A DNA stretch of 64,000 nt, from NCBI GenBank assembly GCA_016699855.1, contig CP064988.1, positions 4,120,501-4,184,500 on the forward strand. Direction: 5' to 3'. This document shows, piece after piece, positions 42,998 to 60,811 of the stretch; position 1 is the stretch's first letter; each line of letters starts with the position of its first letter. The notes beneath the pieces were generated by a model, which saw nothing but the letters and a program-made list of their open reading frames with translations, searched no databases and had not been told where the DNA came from. Source of the DNA: Rhodospirillales bacterium. Lineage in GTDB: Bacteria > Pseudomonadota > Alphaproteobacteria > Reyranellales > Reyranellaceae. The position numbers and the translations under genes are program-made.

Positions 42998-44230
42998 TCA
43001 GCGCGGCTTCACGACGGCGGCGAGCGCCGCCTTGAGGCCGGCGACGTCGGCCTCGAAATCCCACGCCTCGATCACGGCGCGCCCGGCGCGCCCCATCTCC
43101 GCCAGCCGCGCCGGATCGGCGAAGCAGTCGCGCAGCCGCGCCGCCAGCGCCTCGACGTCGCCGTGCGGATGGACGTAGCCGGTGACGCCGTGGCGCACGA
43201 GGTCGCGCGCCGCGCCGACGCGGTCGCTGGCGACCACGGCGCGGCCGGCGTTCATCACCTCGTTCACCACCAGCCCCCAGGTCTCGCGTTCCGACGGCAG
43301 CGCGAAGACGTCGCACAGATCGTAGAGCGCGGCGAGCCGGCGCTGGCTCTGGAACCCGAGAAGCCGGATGCGTTCGCCGACGCCGAGCGCGGCGATCCGC
43401 GCCTCGACCGCGGGCCGCAGATCGCCGTCACCGGCCATCAGCAGCGCGGGCCCCGCGCCGTCGGCGGCGCCGTCGACGGCCCGCGCGAAGGCCTCGACCA
43501 GGTCGAGCGGCGCCTTGCGGTCGATCAGCTTGGCGGCGTAGAGCGCGATCGGCCGGCCGGGCGCGACGTCGAGCTCGGCGCGCAGGGACTCGCGAGTCGC
43601 CGCGGCCTCGTCCATGCGGGCGCGGAACCAGAGATTGTCGACGGCGTAACCCATGCGGAAGAACTTGCGGCGGTCGACGCCGAGGCGCTCGAGATGCTCC
43701 TCGTTGGCCGTGCCGATGGTCAGGTAGGCGTCGACGAGCGGATCGATGCCGCGGAACAGCAGACGCTTCACCACTTGCCGGGCGCCGGCGCGCGGGCGGC
43801 CGGCGTCGCTGGTCTCGTCGCGCAGCAGAACCTTCGCGCCGGCCATCCGCGCCGCCATCATCGCCCAGACATGCGGCGCGCGGGCGTAGCCGTGGACCCA
43901 CAGGGCGTCGAAGCCGCCGGCGCGCAGCCGCGACCGCAGGCCGGTGCTGAACGGCCGCCACGCGTCGAAATAGGTGTCGCCGGGATAGCCGCTGCCGGGC
44001 AGGCGCGGCAGCACCTCCGACTCGTAGCCGTCGAGCAGCGGCACGTCCCACGCGATGGACTGGCCGAACTCCGGATCGACGTAGTCGCGGGCCGAGAAAT
44101 CGGTGGCGAAGAACGCCTTGAACGCGATCTCCGGATCGGCCGCGATGCGGCGGAACAGCGGCGCCTGGTATTGGATGGGATGCGTCACCAGGCAGGCGAG
44201 GCGGTATCTCTTGCGCTCGGCGTCCGGCAC
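42998..44230 (-). CDS. Family 4 glycosyltransferase
   Basis: The 410-residue enzyme begins YRLACLVTHPIQYQAPLFRRIA, a start shared by a group of GT4 proteins from lipopolysaccharide loci, and carries PIALYAAKLIDRKAPLDLVEAF and the ExxE region ALPSERETWGLVVNEVMNAGRAVV. It is the first gene of the minus-strand pair. The tRNA-Thr gene lies 59 bases upstream on the same strand, so read-through transcription is possible. Confidence 0.88.
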   Translation of the reverse strand: MPDAERKRYRLACLVTHPIQYQAPLFRRIAADPEIAFKAFFATDFSARDYVDPEFGQSIAWDVPLLDGYESEVLPRLPGSGYPGDTYFDAWRPFSTGLRSRLRAGGFDALWVHGYARAPHVWAMMAARMAGAKVLLRDETSDAGRPRAGARQVVKRLLFRGIDPLVDAYLTIGTANEEHLERLGVDRRKFFRMGYAVDNLWFRARMDEAAATRESLRAELDVAPGRPIALYAAKLIDRKAPLDLVEAFARAVDGAADGAGPALLMAGDGDLRPAVEARIAALGVGERIRLLGFQSQRRLAALYDLCDVFALPSERETWGLVVNEVMNAGRAVVASDRVGAARDLVRHGVTGYVHPHGDVEALAARLRDCFADPARLAEMGRAGRAVIEAWDFEADVAGLKAALAAVVKPR

Positions 44231-44288
44231 TGGCGTCTCGCTGGAACGTGGACCGACGGGTGGCCGGTGTCGTCGTCGGCCGATGGAA

Positions 44289-44363
44289 TGGTGCCGGGTG
44301 AGGGGATTGAACCCCCGACCTTCGGTTTACAAAACCGCTGCTCTACCGCTGAGCTAACCCGGC
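44289..44363 (-). tRNA. tRNA-Thr (TGT)
   Basis: The minus strand gives a cloverleaf with acceptor GCCGGGT / ACCCGGC, D-arm TAGCTCAGCGGTAGAGC, anticodon loop TTTGTAA (anticodon TGT, reads ACA) and T-loop GTTCAATCC, with encoded CCA. The first pair of the anticodon stem looks mismatched (G-A). It stands between the polysaccharide cluster and a methyltransferase gene. Confidence 0.9.
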
Positions 44364-44410
44364 GTCGTCCGCCGGGAAGGTTTAACCGCAGCCGCGTCGG
44401 CCGGCAACGC

Positions 44411-45217
44411 TCACCACGGGCGGTCGTCGGCGATGACGACCACGGCCGCCGCCTCGCGCGCGTGGGCGATGGACTGGCCGGAGGTGTTCATCACCACGAC
44501 CCGGTCGAAGGCGCGGCGCACGATCGGCAGGTCGTCGAACACCGAGTAGGAATAGGCCAGCCCGTCGCCCTCGGTGATGGTGTAGCCCTTGCCGCCGGTG
44601 CGCATCCGGTCGACCGCCTTCCACAGCCCGGCGGCGCGCAGCGCGCGCTTGGCCAGGCGCGCGGCGCGGCCGCCCTGGCCGTAGTTGTTGCAGTCCGAGA
44701 TGAAGACGGCGCGGCGCGCGACGCGGCACATCTCGGCCACCGCCTGCGAGGGGTTGCGGATGTGGTGCAGCACGCCGAACTCGGTCACCACGTCGAACGA
44801 ATCGTCGTCGAACGGCAGGCGCGTGGCGTCGCCGTCGAGGAGTTCGCCGGACGACAGCCCGAGACGCGCATGGCCGATCTCGCGGAACGCCGCCGAGGGC
44901 TCGACACCCTGGACGCGCAGGCCCGGCCGGCGCTCGCGCATCAGTTTGAGGGCGCGGCCGCAGCCGGCGCCGACGTCGAGCGCCGATTCCGGCCGCGTCA
45001 GGTCGAGGTAGCCGAGGAGCATCGACAGCGCGAAATCGTGCTCGGCCGCGCCCCACGGCTCGATCACGTGCGCGCGGGCGCGGGCGGCGTAGAAATCGTG
45101 CTGGATCCGCGCCTCGGTCGCCGGCTTGTCGGCCGGAGCGCCGGAGTCGCCACCGCCGCCGCCGTCGGGTGGCGGATGCCGGTCGCGCGCGGCGCGCGCG
45201 TTCGGGGCGCTCGTCAT
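44411..45217 (-). CDS. Class I SAM-dependent methyltransferase
   Basis: The 268-residue protein starts with a disordered, Gly/Pro-rich 30-residue tail, then QHDFYAARARAHVIEPWGA, motif I ALDVGAGCGRALKLM, motif II RVQGVEPSAAF, and FDVVTEFGVLHHIRNP (motif IV). The C-terminal part ends YSYSVFDDLPIVRRAFDRV. It resembles methyltransferases of glycan and lipid loci, which fits its place beside the polysaccharide cluster, although a tRNA gene lies between. Substrate unknown. Confidence 0.85.
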   Translation of the reverse strand: MTSAPNARAARDRHPPPDGGGGGDSGAPADKPATEARIQHDFYAARARAHVIEPWGAAEHDFALSMLLGYLDLTRPESALDVGAGCGRALKLMRERRPGLRVQGVEPSAAFREIGHARLGLSSGELLDGDATRLPFDDDSFDVVTEFGVLHHIRNPSQAVAEMCRVARRAVFISDCNNYGQGGRAARLAKRALRAAGLWKAVDRMRTGGKGYTITEGDGLAYSYSVFDDLPIVRRAFDRVVVMNTSGQSIAHAREAAAVVVIADDRPW

Positions 45218-45270
45218 CGCCCGGAAATGTACAGGATGGGCGCGCCCGTTCAAACGCGCCGGCCGGTGGA

Positions 45271-46254
45271 TTAAACCCGCGCCAGCTCGTAGAGCGCCAC
45301 GGCGGCGGCGTTGGAGACGTTGACGCTGGGCATGGACGCGCTCATCGGCAGGCGGGCCAACAAATCGCAGCGCTCCGCGGTGAGCCGGCGGAGGCCGTCG
45401 CCCTCGGCGCCGAGCGCCAGGACGACGCGGCCGCTGGGCGCTGTCTGCGCGAGCGTGCGTTCGCCGCGCTCGTCGAGCCCTACGACCCAGAATCCGGCCG
45501 CCTTCAGCTCGTCGAGCGCCCGCGCCAGGTTGACGACCCGCACCAGCGGCACGCGCTCGAGCGCCCCGGACGCCGCCTTGGCGAGCGCGCCGGTCTCCTC
45601 CGGCGCGTGCCGCGCGGTGACGATCACGCCGGCGCCGCCGAACGCCGCGGCCGAGCGCAGGATGGCGCCGACGTTGTGCGGATCGGTGACCTGGTCGAGC
45701 GCCACGACATGGGCGCGCTCGCCGCAGCGGGCGAGCAGATCGTCCATGCCGGCCTCTGGCAGCGGCCCGACCAGCGCGGCGATTCCCTGGTGGACGGCGC
45801 CGTCGGTCAGGCGGCGGGCGATCTCGTCGCGCGTGGCGTTCTCCGGCGGCGGTGGCGCCGCGCCCTTGGCGCGGGCGACGGCGATCTCCTGGCCGTGGCG
45901 CTCGATGAACTCGGCCGACGCCAGCAGCCGCCGCACGGCGCGGTCGGGATTGGCCAAGGCCGCGAGCACGGCGTGCCGGCCGTACAGCCACACCTGCCCG
46001 TCGTTGCCGCCGCGGCCGGGACCGCGTCGCGGCGGCGGCGCATCGCGCTCGGGCGCGCGCTCGCGCGGCGGGCCGGCGTCGCGGCGCGGGTCGCCGTCGC
46101 GCCCGGCGCGTGGCGGTCCGGAATGGCGGGATGGGCGCTGCGCGTCGCGGTCGCGCGGGGGCGGTGTCTGCTCACGAGCGTCGTATACGGTCGCGCGACC
46201 CGCGTTGGCAAACCGCGCGGCCGGAATTGGGTTGACACGCCGGAGCGGATTCAC
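45271..46254 (-). CDS. rlmB: 23S rRNA (guanosine-2'-O)-methyltransferase RlmB
   Basis: The SpoU-family enzyme has an Arg/Pro-rich disordered N-terminal region of about 85 residues, then VWLYGRHAVLAALANP, VALDQVTDPHNVGAILRSAAAFG (motif 1), LALGAEGDGLRRL (motif 2) and SMPSVNVSNAAAVALYE (motif 3, trefoil-knot SAM site). It methylates G2251 in the peptidyl-transferase P loop. The GTG start at 46254 is tentative; an internal start near the domain would also serve. Its start overlaps the promoter of the tRNA-Tyr/tuf unit on the other strand. Confidence 0.9.
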   Translation of the reverse strand: MNPLRRVNPIPAARFANAGRATVYDAREQTPPPRDRDAQRPSRHSGPPRAGRDGDPRRDAGPPRERAPERDAPPPRRGPGRGGNDGQVWLYGRHAVLAALANPDRAVRRLLASAEFIERHGQEIAVARAKGAAPPPPENATRDEIARRLTDGAVHQGIAALVGPLPEAGMDDLLARCGERAHVVALDQVTDPHNVGAILRSAAAFGGAGVIVTARHAPEETGALAKAASGALERVPLVRVVNLARALDELKAAGFWVVGLDERGERTLAQTAPSGRVVLALGAEGDGLRRLTAERCDLLARLPMSASMPSVNVSNAAAVALYELARV

Positions 46255-46259
46255 ATAGT
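46232..46259 (+). promoter_or_regulatory. Sigma-70-type promoter for tRNA-Tyr - tRNA-Gly - tuf
   Basis: TTGACA at 46232-46237, a 16-base spacer and CATAGT at 46254-46259 form a good housekeeping promoter pointing at tRNA-Tyr, about 60 bases ahead. It overlaps the first codons of the divergent rlmB gene, so the two transcription units may interfere. Confidence 0.65.
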
Positions 46260-46317
46260 GCGCGTCGCCCGAACGATGGGCCGAAAGGCGTCTCCGCCGG
46301 CCGGTTTCCGTAGGTAA

Positions 46318-46402
46318 GGGGGAGTGTCCCGAGCGGCAAAGGGGGCGGACTGTAAATCCGCTGGCTATGCCTTCGTAGGTTCGAGTCCTACCTCCCCCAC
46401 CA
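46318..46402 (+). tRNA. tRNA-Tyr (GTA)
   Basis: An 85-base cloverleaf with acceptor GGGGGAG / CTCCCCC and encoded CCA, anticodon loop holding GTA (ACTGTAAAT) and a long variable arm CTGGCTATGCCTTCG, as expected of bacterial tRNA-Tyr. T-loop GTTCGAGTCC is canonical. Confidence 0.95.
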
Positions 46403-46435
46403 CGGACGCCCCGGCGGACCGGCCTCGGCGGGCTC

Positions 46436-46509
46436 GCGGGTGTAGCTCAATGGTAGAGCAGAAGCCTTCCAAGCTTACGACGAGGGTTCGATTCCCTTCA
46501 CCCGCTCCA
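46436..46509 (+). tRNA. tRNA-Gly (TCC)
   Basis: A 74-base cloverleaf with acceptor GCGGGTG / CACCCGC and encoded CCA, D-arm TAGCTCAATGGTAGAGC, anticodon loop CTTCCAA (TCC) and T-loop GTTCGATTCC. It lies 33 bases after tRNA-Tyr and just ahead of tuf, so all three should be one transcript. Confidence 0.95.
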
Positions 46510-46594
46510 GTTTTCGCGAGGCCGCGCGGCGCGGCGCGCCCCGCGTCGATCGTAGTCCCGTCGCGCGGCGCGTTACAAAGAGGTCGGTGAAGCC

Positions 46595-47785
<1,191 letters not shown>

Positions 47786-47830
47786 GGGCTGTTTCGGGCG
47801 CCCCGCCGGTGCTACGGAGGGCGCCCATCT

Positions 47831-47906
47831 AGGAGTGTAGCTCAGCTGGTAGAGCATCGGTCTCCAAAACCGAGGGCCGGGGGTTCGAGTCCCTCCACTC
47901 CTGCCA
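47831..47906 (+). tRNA. tRNA-Trp (CCA)
   Basis: A 76-base cloverleaf with acceptor AGGAGTG / CACTCCT and encoded CCA, anticodon loop CTCCAAA (CCA) and T-loop GTTCGAGTCC. Its place between tuf and secE is typical of Alphaproteobacteria. Confidence 0.95.
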
Positions 47907-48019
47907 ATATCGCCGCGATTCCGGTCGGCGGCCTCCGGGACCCCGGAGGCCGCCGACTGGACTTTGGCCTTGGGCATCGCTAGGAAGCCGCGACGCCCGA
48001 ACCGGAAGACGCCACAACC

Positions 48020-48214
48020 ATGAAGAATCCCGTCGAATTCGCCCGCGAGGTACGCCAGGAGGCCGGCAAGGTCACCTGGGCGGGTCGCCGTGAAACGATG
48101 GTGACCACCGCGATGGTGTTCGCCTTCGTGGTCATCTCGTCGCTGTTCTTCCTCGCGGTCGACCAGATCATCAAGACCGTCGTGCAATTCCTGCTCAGCC
48201 TGGGGGCGATCTAG
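48020..48214 (+). CDS. secE: Preprotein translocase subunit SecE
   Basis: The 64-residue protein is the short, single-helix form of SecE: an amphipathic FAREVRQEAGKVTWAGRRET segment and one transmembrane helix (VFAFVVISSLFFLAVDQII). It clamps SecY in the inner-membrane channel. Two bases separate it from nusG. Confidence 0.93.
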   Translation: MKNPVEFAREVRQEAGKVTWAGRRETMVTTAMVFAFVVISSLFFLAVDQIIKTVVQFLLSLGAI

Positions 48215-48216
48215 CC

Positions 48217-48753
48217 ATGGCGCTCCGCTGGTACGTCGTCCACGCCTACTCGGGCTTCGAGAAGAAGGTCGCCGAGTCGATCCGCGAGCAGGCCCGCAAG
48301 AAGGGCATGGACGCCATGATCGCCGAGGTCACGGTTCCGGTCGAGGAGGTCGTCGAGGTCCGCCGCGGCGCCAAGGTCGCCGCCGAGCGCAAATTCTTCC
48401 CCGGCTACGTGCTGGCGAAGATGGAGCTGACCGACGAGACGTGGCACCTCGTCAAGAACACGCCGAAGGTCACCGGCTTCCTCGGCGGCGGCAAATCCGG
48501 CCGGCCGGTGCCGATCTCTCAGGCCGAGGCCGACCGCATCCTCAAGCAGGTCCAGGACGGCATCGAGCGGCCGAAGCCGTCGGTGATGTTCGAGATCGGC
48601 GAGCAGGTGAAGGTGTCCGACGGCCCGTTCGCGACCTTCAACGGAACGGTCGAGGACGTCGACGAGGAGAAGCAGCGCCTCAAGGTGTCGGTGTCGATCT
48701 TCGGACGCTCCACGCCGGTCGAGCTGGACTACGGCCAGGTCGACAAGATCTAG
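48217..48753 (+). CDS. nusG: Transcription termination/antitermination factor NusG
   Basis: A 178-residue NusG with the NGN domain (RWYVVHAYSGFEKKVAESI) and the C-terminal KOW motif (IGEQVKVSDGPFATFNGTVEDVDEEKQRLKV). It binds RNA polymerase and couples to ribosome and Rho. The ATG at 48217 follows the secE stop by two bases. A terminator follows the gene at 48803. Confidence 0.95.
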   Translation: MALRWYVVHAYSGFEKKVAESIREQARKKGMDAMIAEVTVPVEEVVEVRRGAKVAAERKFFPGYVLAKMELTDETWHLVKNTPKVTGFLGGGKSGRPVPISQAEADRILKQVQDGIERPKPSVMFEIGEQVKVSDGPFATFNGTVEDVDEEKQRLKVSVSIFGRSTPVELDYGQVDKI

Positions 48754-48802
48754 CGACGAAAAGGTTTGCGCGCCGTCCGGTTTGTGCTAGACGGCGCCCA
48801 CT

Positions 48803-48838
48803 CGAAAGGCTGGCGGGTTCCGCCGGCCTTTCGGTTTT
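48803..48838 (+). terminator. Rho-independent terminator after nusG
   Basis: A 14-bp stem with one G-U pair (48803-48816 with 48820-48833, CGAAAGG ... CCTTTCG ends) and a three-base loop is followed by GTTTTGG. It lies 50 bases after the nusG stop and separates the secE-nusG unit from the ribosomal protein genes. Confidence 0.8.
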
Positions 48839-48967
48839 GGCGTCGGTGGAAGCCATATCTGTTGATAAATCAACGGGTTGGCCGCCAGCGCCCCGGTCGG
48901 GAAACCGCCCGGACATCGCGTGGGAGGTCGGCCATGACCGCACCACGCGCCCACAGGAGGGTCGAGG

Positions 48968-49397
48968 ATGGCCAAGAAAGATCCAGGCCTACGTCAAGCT
49001 GCAGGTGCCGGCTGGCAAGGCCAACCCGTCCCCGCCGATCGGCCCCGCGCTCGGTCAGCAGGGCGTGAACATCATGGAATTCTGCAAGGCGTTCAACGCC
49101 CGGACGCAGAAGCTGGAACAGGGCATGCCGATCCCGGTGGTCATCACCGTGTTCCAGGATCGCAGCTTCACCTTCGTCACCAAGACGCCGCCGGTGAGCT
49201 TCTTCATCAAGAAGGCGGCGGGCATCGAGAAGGGCGCCAAGACCGTCGGCACGCAGATCGTCGGCAAGGTGACGCTCGCGCAGCTCCAGGAGATCGCCGC
49301 GACCAAGATGCCCGACCTCAACTGCCATTCGATCGACGCCGCCGTCAGCATGCTGCGCGGCTCGGCCCGGTCGATGGGCATCCAGGTGGAGGGCTAG
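48968..49397 (+). CDS. rplK: 50S ribosomal protein L11 (frame broken near start)
   Basis: ATG at 48968 gives MAKK, then the frame is lost because one A seems extra in AAGAAAGATC (48977-48979). The protein resumes as IQAYVKLQVPAGKANPSPPIG and runs to 49397 with PALGQQGVNIMEFCKAFNART and the C-terminal RNA-binding domain ending ARSMGIQVEG. Corrected length is 142 residues, normal for uL11. It binds 23S rRNA with L10 at the GTPase centre. The indel cannot be real in an essential ribosomal protein without a cost and is probably a sequence error. Confidence 0.92.
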
Positions 49398-49400
49398 GCG

Positions 49401-50096
49401 ATGTCGACGAAGGGCAAGCGCTACAAGAAGTCGTCCGACGGCCTCGACCGCGACAAGGCCTACGCGGTCGTCGACGCGGTGAAGATGGTCAAGGCGCGCG
49501 CCAAGGCCAAGTTCGACGAGACCATCGAGATCGCGATGAACCTCGGCGTCGACCCGCGCCACGCCGACCAGATGGTCCGCGGCGTCGTCGTGCTGCCGCA
49601 CGGCACCGGCAAGACCGTGCGCGTCGCCGTGTTCGCCCGCGGCGAGAAGGCCGAGCAGGCCAAGGCGGCCGGCGCCGACCTGGTGGGCGCCGAGGATCTG
49701 GCCGAGAAGATCACCGCCGGCGAGATGAACTTCGACCGCTGCATCGCGACCCCGGACATGATGGGCGTGGTCGGCCGGCTCGGTAAGGTGCTGGGCCCGC
49801 GCGGCCTGATGCCGAACCCGAAACTCGGCACCGTGACCGCCGACGTGACCGCCGCGGTCAAGGCGGCCAAGGCCGGCCAGGTCGAGTTCCGCGCCGAGAA
49901 GGCGGGCATCGTCCACGCCGGCATCGGCAAGGCCAGCTTCAGCGAGCAGGCGCTCGCCGAGAACGTGAAGGCTTTCGTCGGCGCGATCGGCCGCGCCAAG
50001 CCGACCGGCGCCAAGGGCACCTTCATCGAGAAGGTGTCGATCAGCTCGACCATGGGACCCGGCGTCAAGCTCGACGTCGCCACCCTGCAGGGCTGA
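49401..50096 (+). CDS. rplA: 50S ribosomal protein L1
   Basis: A 231-residue uL1: KGKRYKKSSDGLDRDKAYAV, the PDMMGVVGRLGKVLGPRGLMPNPKLGTV signature in the middle, and AFVGAIGRAKPTGAKG near the end. It forms the L1 stalk and, in other bacteria, represses its own mRNA. The start lies three bases after the rplK stop. Confidence 0.96.
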   Translation: MSTKGKRYKKSSDGLDRDKAYAVVDAVKMVKARAKAKFDETIEIAMNLGVDPRHADQMVRGVVVLPHGTGKTVRVAVFARGEKAEQAKAAGADLVGAEDLAEKITAGEMNFDRCIATPDMMGVVGRLGKVLGPRGLMPNPKLGTVTADVTAAVKAAKAGQVEFRAEKAGIVHAGIGKASFSEQALAENVKAFVGAIGRAKPTGAKGTFIEKVSISSTMGPGVKLDVATLQG

Positions 50097-50397
50097 GCCA
50101 ACGAGATTGGCCGGCGGGTCCGCCCGTCGGTCGATGGAGACCGGGCCTCGCGTCCGGTCTCCAACCTGTCCGAGACCGCCGGCGCCCCGCCTTCCGGGTG
50201 GGGTTTAATGGGGCAACCCGCCTGCGCAGACGGGAGAACGGGATTGAAAGGGCCGGACATGTTCCGGCCACGGATGCCCCCGACCTTCCGGGACGGGAAA
50301 CCGGGCCGCTGGCTCGGTCCCCCGGGACCGAACGCGGCCTTAGTGTGGAGGGTCCGCCGGCGCGCGAGCGTCGATGGACCGTTTCTGGAGACGACAA
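50097..50397 (+). promoter_or_regulatory. rplJ leader with hairpins
   Basis: This 300-base gap has no gene. It holds a perfect 9-bp hairpin (GGAGACCGG at 50136-50144 with 50154-50162) and a second hairpin at 50185-50203 (CCCCGCC with GGTGGGG) followed by TTTAAT, which looks like an attenuator. In other bacteria the leader before rplJ binds the L10-L12 complex for feedback control; such a site would lie in this RNA. Confidence 0.55.
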
Positions 50398-50925
50398 GTG
50401 GACCGCTCTGAGAAGTCGGAGCTGATCGCCTCGCTCAAGAAGAGCCTCTCCGCCGTGGACCTGGTGGTGGTTACCCGCCAGTCCGGTCTCACGGTGGCCG
50501 AGGTTTCGGACCTGCGCAACCAGGTCCGCAACGCGGGCGCCAGCTACAAAGTGTCTAAGAACCGGCTCACCCGTCTCGCGCTGGAGGGCACGGCGTTCTC
50601 GGATATCGGACCCATGCTCACGGGTCCGACCGCGATCGCCTCGTCCAAGGATCCGGTCGCCGCGGCGAAAGCCGTCGCGACCTTCGCCAAGACCAACGAG
50701 AAGCTGACCATCGTCGGCGGCTCGCTCAACGGCCAGACGCTCGACGCCGCCGGCGTCCAGCAGCTGGCCTCGCTGCCGTCCCTGGACGAGCTGCGGGCGA
50801 AGCTGCTGGCGCTGCTGCAGACGCCGGCCACCCGCATCGCGGGCGTGGTGCAGGCGCCCGCCGGCCAGCTCGCGCGGGTCTTCGGCGCGTATGGATCCAA
50901 GGAAACCTCCGGTCAGGCGGCGTAA
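50398..50925 (+). CDS. rplJ: 50S ribosomal protein L10
   Basis: The 175-residue uL10 starts at a GTG (50398), preceded by CTGGAGACGACAA, giving VDRSEKSELIASLKKSL; an ATG eight codons earlier is less likely because it adds non-homologous residues. NAGASYKVSKNRLTRLAL and the C-terminal L12-binding helix (LLALLQTPATRIAGVVQAPAGQ) are conserved. It anchors the L12 dimers to the ribosome. Confidence 0.93.
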   Translation: MDRSEKSELIASLKKSLSAVDLVVVTRQSGLTVAEVSDLRNQVRNAGASYKVSKNRLTRLALEGTAFSDIGPMLTGPTAIASSKDPVAAAKAVATFAKTNEKLTIVGGSLNGQTLDAAGVQQLASLPSLDELRAKLLALLQTPATRIAGVVQAPAGQLARVFGAYGSKETSGQAA

Positions 50926-50973
50926 GCCGATCTCTCACCTACACGCAACGTTCGGGACATCTGGAGAAAGACA

Positions 50974-51345
50974 ATGGCCAATCTGGATCAGATCGTGGAT
51001 CAGCTCTCGGCGCTGACCGTCATCGAGGCGGCGCAGCTCTCGAAGCTCCTCGAGGAGAAGTGGGGCGTCTCCGCCGCCGCGCCGGTCGCGGTCGCCGCGG
51101 CGCCGGGCGCCGCCGCCGCGCCGGTCGAGCAGAAGGACGACTTCACCGTCCTGCTCGCCGCCGCCGGCGACAAGAAGATCAACGTCATCAAGGTCGTGCG
51201 CGAGCTCACCGGACTGGGCCTGAAGGAGGCCAAGGACCTGGTCGAGGCCGCGCCGAAGGCGGTGAAGGAAGGCGTGCCGAAGGCCGACGCCGAGAAGATG
51301 AAGGCGAAGCTCGAGGCCGAGGGCGCCAAGGTCGAGCTCAAGTAG
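50974..51345 (+). CDS. rplL: 50S ribosomal protein L7/L12
   Basis: A 123-residue bL12: an N-terminal dimer domain (DQLSALTVIEAAQLSKLLEE), a flexible Ala-rich hinge and the C-terminal factor-binding domain (KINVIKVVRELTGLGLKEAKDLVEAAP). It recruits translation GTPases. GGAGAAAGACA precedes the ATG. Confidence 0.96.
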   Translation: MANLDQIVDQLSALTVIEAAQLSKLLEEKWGVSAAAPVAVAAAPGAAAAPVEQKDDFTVLLAAAGDKKINVIKVVRELTGLGLKEAKDLVEAAPKAVKEGVPKADAEKMKAKLEAEGAKVELK

Positions 51346-51352
51346 CGTTTTT

Positions 51353-51418
51353 CCGTCCGGGACCGGCGCGCCGGTCCCGGACGGGCCCCTTCATCGGGCC
51401 GGCGCGCGCCGCCGGCCC
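51353..51418 (+). promoter_or_regulatory. Two strong hairpins between rplL and rpoB
   Basis: The first is a perfect 14-bp stem (51353-51366 with 51371-51384) with a CGCG loop, just after the rplL stop; the second pairs 51396-51403 with 51411-51418. No T run follows, so this is more likely an RNA processing or attenuation site between ribosomal protein and polymerase genes than a full terminator. Confidence 0.6.
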
Positions 51419-51545
51419 GGTCAAGTGGCCCTCTGCGACGTATGGGGCCGGCGACCTAGCGGATCGCCGGTTCCGGGACAGCAGCCGGGTAGACCGCCCC
51501 GCCCTTCCGCGCCCCTTCCGGGCGCACGTCGGATCGAGGATGAGC

Positions 51546-55717
<4,172 letters not shown>

Positions 55718-55819
55718 TCCGGCGCGGGGGCGGCCGCAGGCCGTCCCCGCCCGGGCCACCAAGAGAGTTTCGGACCCGCGGCCGCGTCGCGCGGCCCCAT
55801 CCGTCAGGAGAACCGGACC

Positions 55820-59995
<4,176 letters not shown>

Positions 59996-60021
59996 CCGCG
60001 CCGCCCCGCGCACGCGATGGA

Positions 60022-60055
60022 TGGGCCGCCCCGAAGGGGGCGGCCCAATATTTTG
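60022..60055 (+). terminator. Rho-independent terminator of the rpoBC unit
   Basis: A perfect 10-bp stem (GGGCCGCCCC at 60023-60032 with 60037-60046), GAAG loop, followed by AATATTTTG. It lies about 27 bases after the rpoC stop. Confidence 0.88.
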
Positions 60056-60160
60056 TGGCAGGAACGGTGGCGTTTCCTTGCGCCTCCGGCGCGCGTTCCG
60101 ACTCGCTTGTGTCGGATTCGTCAAACCCCGGAAAAAGCGCGCCTTTTCGCTTCTGCGCGC

Positions 60161-60189
60161 TTGACGCGGGGGAACCCCACCCATATAAC
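60161..60189 (+). promoter_or_regulatory. Sigma-70 promoter of the str operon (rpsL-rpsG-fusA-tuf)
   Basis: TTGACG at 60161-60166, a 17-base spacer and TATAAC at 60184-60189 form the clearest housekeeping promoter of the window. The transcript would have a leader of about 230 bases before rpsL. The rest of the 60056-60427 gap shows no gene. Confidence 0.8.
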
Positions 60190-60427
60190 CCGCCCACTTT
60201 TCGGGGGGACTGGTGGTAGGCGCAAGCCTAGACGCAGTTCCGCCGTCGAGTACCGCGACAGAAACTGAACCGGCCATTCTGGTAGGCCGTCCACCCGAAA
60301 GGGCAAAGCCAGCGCTCGTTGGCTATTGGCCTTTTTGTCGTTTCCGGAAACGGGGACGCGATGGACGGTCCGGGATCCGGGCGTGACGGCGGTAGTTCCA
60401 GGCGACCGGTCAGGGATACGGAGACGG

Positions 60428-60799
60428 ATGCCCACCATCAACCAGTTGATCCGCAAGCCGCGGATCGCGCCGACCTACCGGAACAAGGTGCCGGCGATGC
60501 AGGCGTGCCCGCAGAAGCGCGGCGTCTGCACGCGCGTCTACACGACGACGCCGAAGAAGCCGAACTCGGCGCTTCGCAAGGTCGCCAAGGTGCGCCTGAC
60601 CAACGGCTACGAGGTGGTGAGCTACATCCCCGGCGAGGGCCACAACCTCCAGGAGCACTCGGTGGTCATGATCCGCGGCGGCCGCGTCAAGGATCTCCCC
60701 GGCGTGCGCTACCACATCATCCGCGGGACCCTGGACACCCAGGGCGTCAAGGACCGCAAACAGCGCCGGTCGAAGTACGGCGCCAAGCGTCCGAAGTAG
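60428..60799 (+). CDS. rpsL: 30S ribosomal protein S12
   Basis: A 123-residue uS12: MPTINQLIRKPRIAPTYRNK, TTPKKPNSALRKVAKVRL and GGRVKDLPGVRYHIIRG, with the lysines of both streptomycin-resistance regions (PKKPN and RVKDLPG) in wild-type form. It proofreads codon-anticodon pairing. ATG at 60428 gives the family length; frames open further upstream but without homology. Confidence 0.96.
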   Translation: MPTINQLIRKPRIAPTYRNKVPAMQACPQKRGVCTRVYTTTPKKPNSALRKVAKVRLTNGYEVVSYIPGEGHNLQEHSVVMIRGGRVKDLPGVRYHIIRGTLDTQGVKDRKQRRSKYGAKRPK

Positions 60800-60811
60800 G
60801 GAGCGCCCGAC

